Source: Candidatus Zixiibacteriota bacterium
GTDB taxonomy: Bacteria; Zixibacteria; MSB-5A5; UBA10806; 4484-95
DNA length: 64,000 bases
NCBI GenBank assembly: GCA_024231855.1
Contig: JAAEQD010000345.1
Span: forward strand, 1-64,000
Reading direction: 5' to 3'
In this document: in pieces, positions 1-8,778 of the stretch
Layout: each line of letters begins with the position of its first letter
How positions within the stretch are numbered: position 1 is the first letter of the stretch
Program-made: the position numbers and the translations under genes
The notes under the pieces: model-generated
What the model was told of the DNA's origin: nothing
The model's input: only the letters and a program-made list of their open reading frames with translations
The model's database searches: none

Positions 1-2028
1 ATAATTGATATAACTGACCCATCAAACTGCATAACTCTTGGAACCACTGCCCTATCGGGAGATCCGCATAAGGGAGTCAGGGTCAGAGATGGATATGCCT
101 ATGTCGCGGTCTATCATGCAGGCCTGGAAGTTATCGATGTGGGTGATCCTAATAGTCCCTTTTCTATAGGTTTGGCGGATACCCCGGGAAATGCCTGGGA
201 TGTCGATATTGATGGCGATTTCGCTTTTGTGACTGAACGCGAATCCGGTTTATCGGTTGTGGATATTTCGAATCCGAGTGATCCTTCACTTAATTCCACT
301 TATCCTATTAATGGAGTTATTCACGGCGTCTTTGCCAGTAGTAATTTTGTATATGTTGCCGATGGGAATTCCTTGGAAATCTTCTTACGTGAGGGAACTA
401 CCTCCAGTCTAGCTCTGGATATCGGTGATGTTTATAGCGAACCGGGACAGCCGGTGGAAGTTCCTATTACCGGTTTGGGATTCAACGATATGGAAATCGC
501 CGGCGTAGAATTACATCTCGCCTATAACACCGACTGCCTAGAATATACAAATATCGTTTCCGATTACCTGGATGATGCCACAATTAATGTCGTCGATGGA
601 CAGATACATATACTCTGGGAGAATTATCTCACTCCATTTATGCTTCCCGATGAGAGCGCCTTACTAACACTTCAATTTACGATTTTAGGTGAACTTGGTC
701 AGATTTGTGAAATTGACTGGGCGGACCAGAATGAGTTAGTTGATCCGATAGGTGATCCATTGGCGGGTATCGAATACTCACCCGGTTCCGTTGAAGTAAC
801 AACATTTAGTGATTTAGCTGGAAACATAACCTATTATGACCTGACTACCTTTGTGGCTGATGTCACGGTTAATCTGGAGGGCGAAGCCCAACAGGAAACC
901 ATTTCCGATGAAAGCGGCAATTACCTGTTTGAAGACAATCCTCCCGGTGAATACACCATCTGCCCATCCCTGGCGGATGATGATGAGGCAGTCACGGTCG
1001 GTGATATAATTCTCATTCGTCGTCATATAGTACAGCTTGAATTATTCGATTCGCCATTTAACTACATCGCCGCGGATGCCAACGGCAATGGTTATGTCAG
1101 CGTTTCCGATATTATCAAATTACGCCGATATCTGGCGGAGTTGGAGGATATCCCGGCCGGCAACTGGAAATTTGTGGACGCGGCATATGAAATAACCGAG
1201 GATAATTGGGCTGACGCGCCCGGTTGCATCGATGTAACCCTTGAGTTTACCAATATATCTGATCTGGATTTCATCGGCGTTAGGATCGGCGATGTAGATC
1301 GCTCATGGGGGTCCGGCGGGTTGATCCTTGAAGCGCAAACTGATTCAGTAACGATTGATATAGTTGATGGCTCCGGACAGATTGGTGAGATAATCGCGAT
1401 TCCCATAACGGCGGATGGATTCACGGCTGTAGCCGGCTTGGAACTCCATCTTGATTATCCTGAAAACGGCCTCGAAATAATAAGTATAGGCCACGATAAT
1501 TTTGATGAGCCCACAATCAATATGGGCAATGGCGAAATTCATTTAATATGGGATGATATTAACGATCCCGTAACGGTTGAAGATGGCGAGGAAATAATTA
1601 CTCTGGAGTTTGAAATCCTCGAAACAGCTCTTGATACGATGCCAATATCTTTCGGGATTAACTACGTAGTCGATGAGTACGGTACCGATTATTTTGTTGA
1701 ATCGAGAGACGGATTCGCGTTTGCCGGTCCGGTTTTCATAGGTGATGAAAACGATAATTTACCGAATTCATACGGATTGGCGCAAAACTATCCGAATCCA
1801 TTTAACGCGCAAACTACGATAAAATATAATCTACCTAAATCATCCCAGGTCTCAGTGGCAATATACGATATCCTGGGCAATCAAATCGAAACACTGGTGT
1901 CGGATAATCAGCCGGCCGGATACCATCAGATTATCTGGTACGCGAAGGATGTATCATCCGGCATTTATTTTTATAAAATCCAGGCGGGTGATTTCAATCG
2001 CGCTAAAAAGATGATATTACTGAAGTAA
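1..2028 (+). CDS. Secreted protein, 5'-truncated by window edge: LVIVD-type repeats, two cohesin-like domains flanking a dockerin-like segment, T9SS type A C-terminal sorting domain
   Basis: Frame 1 is open from base 1 (IIDITDPSNCITLG...). LVIVD-like repeats at N-terminus; DANGNGYVSVSDIIKLRRYL dockerin-like loop; C-terminal NYPNPFNAQTTIKYNLP...GIYFYKIQAGDFNRAKKMILLK. Confidence 0.8.
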   Translation: MIDITDPSNCITLGTTALSGDPHKGVRVRDGYAYVAVYHAGLEVIDVGDPNSPFSIGLADTPGNAWDVDIDGDFAFVTERESGLSVVDISNPSDPSLNSTYPINGVIHGVFASSNFVYVADGNSLEIFLREGTTSSLALDIGDVYSEPGQPVEVPITGLGFNDMEIAGVELHLAYNTDCLEYTNIVSDYLDDATINVVDGQIHILWENYLTPFMLPDESALLTLQFTILGELGQICEIDWADQNELVDPIGDPLAGIEYSPGSVEVTTFSDLAGNITYYDLTTFVADVTVNLEGEAQQETISDESGNYLFEDNPPGEYTICPSLADDDEAVTVGDIILIRRHIVQLELFDSPFNYIAADANGNGYVSVSDIIKLRRYLAELEDIPAGNWKFVDAAYEITEDNWADAPGCIDVTLEFTNISDLDFIGVRIGDVDRSWGSGGLILEAQTDSVTIDIVDGSGQIGEIIAIPITADGFTAVAGLELHLDYPENGLEIISIGHDNFDEPTINMGNGEIHLIWDDINDPVTVEDGEEIITLEFEILETALDTMPISFGINYVVDEYGTDYFVESRDGFAFAGPVFIGDENDNLPNSYGLAQNYPNPFNAQTTIKYNLPKSSQVSVAIYDILGNQIETLVSDNQPAGYHQIIWYAKDVSSGIYFYKIQAGDFNRAKKMILLK

Positions 2029-2052
2029 TCGTAAAAGTATTGTCGATTTAAA

Positions 2053-2115
2053 AGTCAAAGAGGAATCAGGATTTGTCTGTTATTACTAGACTCGCGGCCT
2101 GATTCCTTTTTGACT
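2053..2115 (+). terminator. Rho-independent-type hairpin after the T9SS protein
   Basis: 18-nt arms agtcaaagaggaatcagg / cctgattcctttttgact (one G-T pair), followed by T-rich sequence. Confidence 0.7.
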
Positions 2116-2283
2116 ATAATGACATATATTGATCTCGAATTCGTAATACCCTTACCGGGCTTTATACTTGACTATGGCAGGCTAATTAGTTAGCTTAATG
2201 GCCGATTAGTTAGATTAGGACCGTATTTTTGGATTTCAAGAAAACATTGATTAGCGAACTAAGGCGAAGGGCTAGCGAGCATT

Positions 2284-3009
2284 ATGGCACATTCGGAAAA
2301 TAAATCAAAAGATGCCTATATAGGCAAAGAGTATTACGATGATAGTTCCTATTTTGACAAACAAACATCCGTTTTTATGGATTTAAATAATCCATTTCAA
2401 CAATACCGTATTTCTAATGTTTTAAAAATCTATACGCCTCAGAAAAACGAACGAGTTTTGGATTTGGGCTGCGGCTGGGGCACTTTTGTTTTTTTGCTTG
2501 CCCCTTCATGCAAAGAAGTAATTGGTCTGGATTTTAGTAGTAAGAGTATCGATCTATGCAATGAATTCCTCGAGAAAGACCCTCAAGAAAATATCAAGTT
2601 TATCTGCGCTGATGCCGCCGATACGGATTTGGAAGCTGAATCATTCGATTTGATAATCAGCGCCGATCTGTTTGAGCATATTTATCCGGAAGATTTCGAG
2701 CGGATTATTGACGAGTGTCAGCGGCTTTTAAAGCCCGGAGGTAAGCTTTCAATCTGGACTCCTCATCGCGGCCATATCCTCGAAATATTGAAAAACAACA
2801 ATATTATTCTTAAAAGAGATATTGCTCATGTTGACTACAAGACGATGGACGGTATGATTGCTTCTCTAAAGAAAAAAGGCTTTGCCATAAAAAAGAGCTA
2901 TTATGCCGAATCGCATGTGCCGATTCTTCGTACAATTGAAAAACTTCTGCTAAAATTTATTCCGATATTCCAGCGGCGAATCGTAATCTTGGCCGAAAAA
3001 CAGGCATAG
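2284..3009 (+). CDS. Class I SAM-dependent methyltransferase
   Basis: VLDLGCGWGTFVF motif I, ADAADTDLEAESFDLIISADLFEHI, LLKPGGKLSIWTP. Confidence 0.88.
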   Translation: MAHSENKSKDAYIGKEYYDDSSYFDKQTSVFMDLNNPFQQYRISNVLKIYTPQKNERVLDLGCGWGTFVFLLAPSCKEVIGLDFSSKSIDLCNEFLEKDPQENIKFICADAADTDLEAESFDLIISADLFEHIYPEDFERIIDECQRLLKPGGKLSIWTPHRGHILEILKNNNIILKRDIAHVDYKTMDGMIASLKKKGFAIKKSYYAESHVPILRTIEKLLLKFIPIFQRRIVILAEKQA

Positions 3010-3152
3010 GTAGAAGAAATAAAGCCGAAACGAGCGATTATCCTGAAATGACTTGATAAAACAATTGTATAAAACTATATTAGTGGCCGAAAATGAATAC
3101 GGGTTTAATAATTTAACTTAATCGCTAACCCTCAGAACAAGAGGAGATTTGA

Positions 3153-3854
3153 TTGCCTTCCGCAAAAGACATCAAAGACTGGTATAACGATATGTACGCG
3201 AAAAGCGGCGCGGAGAGCATGAGACCTTTTGAGGCTTACTCGGTATTTCTGGAGTTTATGGGCGCCGAAAGTGGCAAAAAGCATCTGGATGTCAGTTGTG
3301 GGACAGGTTATCTGTTGTTGGCATCGACTAAAGCCGGCCTGGAGACTTATGGCGTCGACATCTCAGAGGAAGCGGTTAAAGTTGCCAAGTCTGTCACCCC
3401 GGAATCGAAAATAGAGGTCTGTCCCGGCGAAGACCTGAAATTCGACGATGGTACTTTCGATTTTGTCAGTTGCCTGGGATCGTTGGAGCATTTTCTCGAC
3501 ATGTCTAAAGGTCTTCAGGAGATGAAACGGGTAGCCAAAGATAGCGCCAGATTCTGCATTGTTGTTCCCAATTCAAGATTTATCTATTGGAAATTTACGT
3601 CGGACACTGGTACCGAACAACAGGATATCAATGAAACACTGATGACAGATAAGCAATGGCGCGAGCTATTCGTTAAGAACGATTTCGAGATTATCGGTGT
3701 TCATCAAGATAAATGGTTTATGAAAAGAATCCGGATTTTCGTATCGGCCAATCCATTCAAGATTATCAAAAACGCGATGATTAAGCTGATATGGTCTTTT
3801 CTCCCTCTCGATTGGACATATCAATTTATTTATATAATGAGAAAAGCAAAATAG
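3153..3854 (+). CDS. Class I SAM-dependent methyltransferase
   Basis: HLDVSCGTGYLLLAS motif I, DFVSCLGSLEHFLDM; TTG start after AGAGGAG. Confidence 0.87.
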   Translation: MPSAKDIKDWYNDMYAKSGAESMRPFEAYSVFLEFMGAESGKKHLDVSCGTGYLLLASTKAGLETYGVDISEEAVKVAKSVTPESKIEVCPGEDLKFDDGTFDFVSCLGSLEHFLDMSKGLQEMKRVAKDSARFCIVVPNSRFIYWKFTSDTGTEQQDINETLMTDKQWRELFVKNDFEIIGVHQDKWFMKRIRIFVSANPFKIIKNAMIKLIWSFLPLDWTYQFIYIMRKAK

Positions 3855-3911
3855 ATGTGATTTTTCGTATTATTATCGATTGATCATTAATTTCGGTAGT
3901 ATAATAAAGAT

Positions 3912-4811
3912 ATGAATATTAAAACCATATTTAAATCCCTCTTTATAGTCGCGGCCCTATCCATAATGGGTTATTACTTTCAAGACAACTGGGCTTCACT
4001 TCAGGAATATGAGTGGGATATTGATATAAAGCTGATGTTGCTTTCGTCTATACTGCTCTGGTTTGCTATCTCGGGCTACATTTTCGTCGTAAACTACATT
4101 CTCAAAAAGTTAACCGGTGTTAAAATCAGGTTTATCCAGATGTACCGAATAATCAATATCACCAATATTGGCCGTTACCTGCCGGGCAAACTCTGGAATA
4201 TGGTGGGTTTCTTTATGTATGTGGAGGAATATGGTCTCACTAAAAAGCAAATAACGTTATCGATTATGGCCAGCGAGGTAGCCGGCAAGGGCGGCGCGTT
4301 ATTTCTGGGACTGTTCTATTTCCTGTTTTCAACCAAATTTCAAAACCTTCTACCCCTGATGATCGCCCTTTTAGCGGCTTGCTTGATAGTTATGCATCCG
4401 AGGGTACTTGAAAAAATCGTGAATATCGGATTGAAGATTCTTAAAAAACAGCCTGTTAAAATAAGTTTTTCCTATGGCAATATGCTGGTGTTTTTCCTGA
4501 TTTATATAGGCGTCTGGCTGATTTACAGCCTGGCTTTCTACACACTTGTTAAATCTATAACGCCAGTGGAAATCAATTTCATCCATTTCATGCCGATCTT
4601 GCCGATGTGCTGGGTGGTTGGCTATATAATGCTGTTTGCCCCCGGCGGTATTGGTATCAGAGAGGGAATGCTGACTCTGACTTTGAGTGAATTTATGTCG
4701 CCTGAGATCGCGCTGACGATAGCTCTCGCTCAACGCATATGGACCCTCGGCGTTGAAGGCTTGAATTTTCTCCATTCAATGATGATAAAATCAGATACGA
4801 TGAAAAAATGA
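3912..4811 (+). CDS. Flippase-like / LPG-synthase transmembrane-domain (UPF0104-like) integral membrane protein
   Basis: Multi-TM protein with NITNIGRYLPGKLWNMVG and FAPGGIGIREGML motifs typical of the UPF0104/AglD2-like family. Confidence 0.75.
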   Translation: MNIKTIFKSLFIVAALSIMGYYFQDNWASLQEYEWDIDIKLMLLSSILLWFAISGYIFVVNYILKKLTGVKIRFIQMYRIINITNIGRYLPGKLWNMVGFFMYVEEYGLTKKQITLSIMASEVAGKGGALFLGLFYFLFSTKFQNLLPLMIALLAACLIVMHPRVLEKIVNIGLKILKKQPVKISFSYGNMLVFFLIYIGVWLIYSLAFYTLVKSITPVEINFIHFMPILPMCWVVGYIMLFAPGGIGIREGMLTLTLSEFMSPEIALTIALAQRIWTLGVEGLNFLHSMMIKSDTMKK

Positions 4812-4922
4812 GTTTGGCTTACCGCGAATTAAATACAATTCACGTATTCGTGAAAATATCATGACAGAACCGAGAAAAACATTTATATTAGGAACTGGCA
4901 AAGGATTGGAATGTAGTTATTT

Positions 4923-7355
4923 TTGGAGCCTATTATGAATCCAAGCAAAAAAACGAAGATCACAGCTGATCTATTCGAGAGTCTACCCGGCAAACCTGTC
5001 TGGTATTATTTTTCACTTTACCTTATCATGGTTATTCTATTGTTTCGAGAGACGTTGTTCTCGCCCTCGAATTTTCTATACGGCTCCGACCTAATCGAGG
5101 CGGGCGGCGTGTTTTTCCGGACCATGCTTATCGACTATTTTCGCGTTCATTTCACCTGGCCGCTCTGGGATCCTTTCATTCATGGTGGTATGCCTTTCGT
5201 CGATGGCATGCACGGCGAAATATTCTACATGCCCAGTTTCATAATTTATATGATATTCAAGCTTAGCTTCGCCTGGGGTTTCATCCTGGCCTTGCATGTT
5301 TTCCTGGCCGGTATCTTTATGTATATGTTTTTAAAAGAAATCAAAATCCGAGGTATGGTGGCTTTTCTGGGCGGCTTGATGTATATGATGGCTCCGTTTT
5401 TAATCTCACTGGTTTACGCCGGGCATAATGGCAAAATATTTATTATCGCCCTGACTCCTCTCATTTTATTTATCTACCACCGGGCTTTCACCCGTACGAG
5501 CCTTTTCTATTATATTCTGCTGGCTATCATTATATTCTTAGGGATCACCACATCCCATATGCAGATGGCTTATTTTATGTTTTTCATGCTTGGCATATAT
5601 TTCATAACAACAACAATCCAGCGTTGGCGTCTCGATAAGATAAACCCGCTCAAACCGACATTGCTATTCAGCGCGGCGGTGGGCCTGGGCTTGATTATGG
5701 CGTCGATGCAATTCGTTACGCCTTATCAATATCTGCAAAAATACTCGATGCGTACTATTCGCACGCAAAGCGAGAACAAATATGAATACGCCACATCGTG
5801 GTCGATGAATTACGAGGAGGTCGGAGCTAATTTCTTTCCCGAATTTTGCGGCGACAATATTAAAGGCCAGCCGACTACATACTGGGGGCCGAACTATTTT
5901 AAACTCAATTCCGAGCATTTCAGTATCATTGCCCTGTTTCTGGCGATTCTTGGTATCGGTTTGTGGCAGCGTCGAGGTAAGTGGTTTTTCTTCTGGACCA
6001 TAGTAATAGCAACGCTCTACGCTCTGGGGGCCAATACGCCGGCATTTCGAATATTCTATTTAATACCGGGAGTAAAAAGTTTCCGGGCGCCTGGGATGAT
6101 AAATTTTCTTGTGGGTTTCTCGGCGATCACCCTTGCCTGCATGGGACTCGAGAGCTTCCTACAGGCTAAAAAATCTGATCAGACATTCAAGAAAACGTGG
6201 CGGATTTATACCTACATCAGCATCGGTTACTCCTTTATCGCTTTTCTTGTGATTATTTTGCAGATGGGATTTTTCAAGATCTGGTTCGCAATATTCGGTA
6301 CACCGGACGCGCAGAAAACGCAAGTATTGCAGATGGGACTGGATACGATCACGATTGGAGCGGTTATTAGTCTGATCGCCGTTTTGGGCCTTTATTTCCT
6401 CTTGAAGTTCTATCGCGACAAGAAAATCAAGGCCGGCTTGATTATTACCGCCCTGGCCTTATTCACGATCATATATATGTGGTATTTTAATTCAAGGTAT
6501 TTCATATCTTTTGATCCGCGGTCCAACTATGCTAAAACCCCGGTCGTTGATTTCCTGCAATCCAAACAGGCCGAGGAGCAATTTCGGGTATTTGTGATGC
6601 CCCAAACTTTAAGAGATTATTATCTGGCATATCATGGTATCGAGGAGCTCTCGTTTACCATTCTCCATGGCAATCATTTGGCCACGTTCGAGAAGTTGGC
6701 CGGTCAAAGGGCGCCTATGGCTGGTCTGATTTATCAGCCGATTCAGGATTTGTTAAACGCCAAATATATTGTCAGCGCTCAACAACTTCCACCGCAGTAT
6801 TTCAAGCCGGACAGATTCAGGATGATTAAAAGAGCCGGTAATCTTTTAGTTTATGAAAACCTGACCGCTCTGCCCCGCGCTTTTCCCATGTATCGCTATA
6901 CCGTTATCGAAGATGAAGACAGGATTATCGCGATGCTCAGCGATACGACATTCGATTACAGATCGACGGTAATTTTCGAGGAGATTCCGGATAATCCGCC
7001 GCCAGACTATGATGATTCGCTCCAATTCGCGGTAGTACCGGCAAGGATTTTCGACAGCGAGCTCAACCAATTCAGAGTCGATGTAGAAATGATCGAGGAT
7101 GGTTTCTTATTCCTAAGCGAAAACTACTACCCTGCCTGGCGCGCTTATGAAAACGGGAATCCTCTGACAACACTCAAAGCGAATTATAATTTCAGAGCGA
7201 TTCCATTGAAGAAGGGCAGTCATACTATCGAGTGCAAATTCGAAAATAGCACATACACAGCGACGTTCGCTATCAGTAAAATCACTTTCATTCTAATGCT
7301 TCTAGGCTTGATCGGACTTGCAATTAAGGACAGAATCGGGCGGCCGAAGGATTAA
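4923..7355 (+). CDS. YfhO-family membrane protein
   Basis: ~12 TM segments, P..D.. loops, C-terminal ...LFLSENYYPAWRAYENG... / KKGSHTIECKF typical of YfhO-type proteins. Confidence 0.8.
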   Translation: MEPIMNPSKKTKITADLFESLPGKPVWYYFSLYLIMVILLFRETLFSPSNFLYGSDLIEAGGVFFRTMLIDYFRVHFTWPLWDPFIHGGMPFVDGMHGEIFYMPSFIIYMIFKLSFAWGFILALHVFLAGIFMYMFLKEIKIRGMVAFLGGLMYMMAPFLISLVYAGHNGKIFIIALTPLILFIYHRAFTRTSLFYYILLAIIIFLGITTSHMQMAYFMFFMLGIYFITTTIQRWRLDKINPLKPTLLFSAAVGLGLIMASMQFVTPYQYLQKYSMRTIRTQSENKYEYATSWSMNYEEVGANFFPEFCGDNIKGQPTTYWGPNYFKLNSEHFSIIALFLAILGIGLWQRRGKWFFFWTIVIATLYALGANTPAFRIFYLIPGVKSFRAPGMINFLVGFSAITLACMGLESFLQAKKSDQTFKKTWRIYTYISIGYSFIAFLVIILQMGFFKIWFAIFGTPDAQKTQVLQMGLDTITIGAVISLIAVLGLYFLLKFYRDKKIKAGLIITALALFTIIYMWYFNSRYFISFDPRSNYAKTPVVDFLQSKQAEEQFRVFVMPQTLRDYYLAYHGIEELSFTILHGNHLATFEKLAGQRAPMAGLIYQPIQDLLNAKYIVSAQQLPPQYFKPDRFRMIKRAGNLLVYENLTALPRAFPMYRYTVIEDEDRIIAMLSDTTFDYRSTVIFEEIPDNPPPDYDDSLQFAVVPARIFDSELNQFRVDVEMIEDGFLFLSENYYPAWRAYENGNPLTTLKANYNFRAIPLKKGSHTIECKFENSTYTATFAISKITFILMLLGLIGLAIKDRIGRPKD

Positions 7356-7377
7356 GAATTAATTAAAATCCCTGAAA

Positions 7378-7405
7378 AAAGCCGATCCTGATCGGGATCG
7401 GCTAA
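7378..7405. terminator. Bidirectional terminator between convergent genes
   Basis: gccgatcc-tgatcg-ggatcggc hairpin with A-run 5' and downstream T-rich tract, between convergent CDS. Confidence 0.75.
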
Positions 7406-7430
7406 AATTCATTAATATACCAATCGCGTA

Positions 7431-8348
7431 TTATATGAGTTGTTCACCTTTTTTGTGCTCTGGCGAAAGTTCGACACCAACTCGAGTAATACGTTGGCCT
7501 ATAATTTTTATGGCGGTGAATTTAAGGCATTGGTAGTCGACCGTTACTCCCTGGTCGGGCAGACCGCCGACGATATCATAAATTACGCCGCCAACCGTTT
7601 CGAATTTATCCTCGGGAAGAGCCAGATCAAGTTCCTCGTTAAGTTCCGAAATCGGCAGACTACCCTTAACCGTGAAATGTGTTTCATCGATTTTCTTAAT
7701 AATCGGATCATCAAGATCGTACTCATCCTCTATTTCGCCGACGATTTCTTCGAGTATGTCCTCCAAAGTAACCAGGCCCGCCGTGCCGCCATATTCATCG
7801 ACTACGATTGCCAGATGCACTTTCTGCTTTCTCATCTCTTTGAGCAGCTCGGAAACATTCTTGGTTTCAGGTACGAAAAATGGGGGTCTGGCCTTGGTAT
7901 CAACAAGCTCATTCGGATCGGTAACGCTGTCGATGAATATATCCTTGATATAGAGCACGCCCTTTATCTCGTCCAGCGATTCGCCGAAAAAGGGAAACCT
8001 GGAATGGCCGTGTTTTTTTACTAATTCAATTACATCACGGATCGGGGTCCCTTCCTCAATACCAACCATATCAACCCTGGGAACCATAATTTCTTTAACC
8101 GTTGTCTGGGCCAGATCCACGATGCCGTGGATCATATCTTTGGCCGATTCCTCGAGTAAATCATCTTCGGTTGATAGTTGACTTGAGAATTCCTCAATCG
8201 ATTTTTCGATAAAAGCGTCCCGTTGGCTTGGAGAAAGCCGAGAGTCGGATTCCGGGGAAAATTGTTTTAGAAAATTTTTCAGCGAATGTATTAAACCGGA
8301 TCGCTGATCATCTCTACTGGGGGGCTCAGCGCCGTCTTTTGGTTCCAT
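7431..8348 (-). CDS. CBS-domain protein, CorC/TlyC-type hemolysin family
   Basis: VKEIMVPRVDMVGIEEG, VDEYGGTAGLVTLEDILEEIVGEIEDEYD, CorC_HlyC C-terminal domain. Confidence 0.88.
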   Translation of the reverse strand: MEPKDGAEPPSRDDQRSGLIHSLKNFLKQFSPESDSRLSPSQRDAFIEKSIEEFSSQLSTEDDLLEESAKDMIHGIVDLAQTTVKEIMVPRVDMVGIEEGTPIRDVIELVKKHGHSRFPFFGESLDEIKGVLYIKDIFIDSVTDPNELVDTKARPPFFVPETKNVSELLKEMRKQKVHLAIVVDEYGGTAGLVTLEDILEEIVGEIEDEYDLDDPIIKKIDETHFTVKGSLPISELNEELDLALPEDKFETVGGVIYDIVGGLPDQGVTVDYQCLKFTAIKIIGQRITRVGVELSPEHKKGEQLI

Positions 8349-8778
8349 CAGGTATCCTTTTTAAAAATTTATTTATATAACTCTCTTGTAATTTCCACAT
8401 TTTATTTTTATCGGTAGTTTTTAAATCATCATAGCCTATTAAATGCAGCAAACCATGAAGGCAAAGCCTGACAACTTCTTCAAGGTAATCCACCTTATAA
8501 TCCCTGGCTTGTCGAGCTGCTATTTGTAAATCAATATAAACCTCGCCTTCAATATAATTTTTCATCTTAATATCCGCAAGGTTGAAAGCCAAGACATCGG
8601 TGGGACGGTTTTTTCGCTTGAATCTAGAGTTCAAATTTGACATTTGCCTGTCGTTATTGAATATAATCAATAACGAGCCATCAATATTATTGTCAGCCGC
8701 CACCTTAATGAGCATAGTCTTAATTTCGCGAAGAGGCAATTTAAATCTTTTGTCTGAAAATTTAAGCGCGAGTTTTAT
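8326..8778 (-). CDS. ybeY: Endoribonuclease / rRNA maturation factor YbeY (start codon uncertain; homology suggests ATA at 8778)
   Basis: RPTDVLAFN and VVRLCLHGLLHLIGYDD motifs; position between PgpH-like and CorC-like genes. ORF track starts at TTG 8739. Confidence 0.88.
   Translation of the reverse strand: MKLALKFSDKRFKLPLREIKTMLIKVAADNNIDGSLLIIFNNDRQMSNLNSRFKRKNRPTDVLAFNLADIKMKNYIEGEVYIDLQIAARQARDYKVDYLEEVVRLCLHGLLHLIGYDDLKTTDKNKMWKLQESYINKFLKRIPDGTKRRR

Noticed and set aside
2160-2280. ATTAGTTAG repeats between the T9SS gene and the first methyltransferase as a mobile-element scar
   Set aside because: Short, AT-rich and imperfect; no transposase or target-site duplication. No mobile elements were recognised in the window.
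7440-8024. 194-aa plus-strand ORF and other long antisense ORFs (e.g. 30023..30682, 48395..48934, 12992..13261, 52221..52643)
   Set aside because: They lie opposite well-supported CDS (CorC-like, glmS, the aminotransferase fusion, aspS, pckA), show no family resemblance and lack their own signals.
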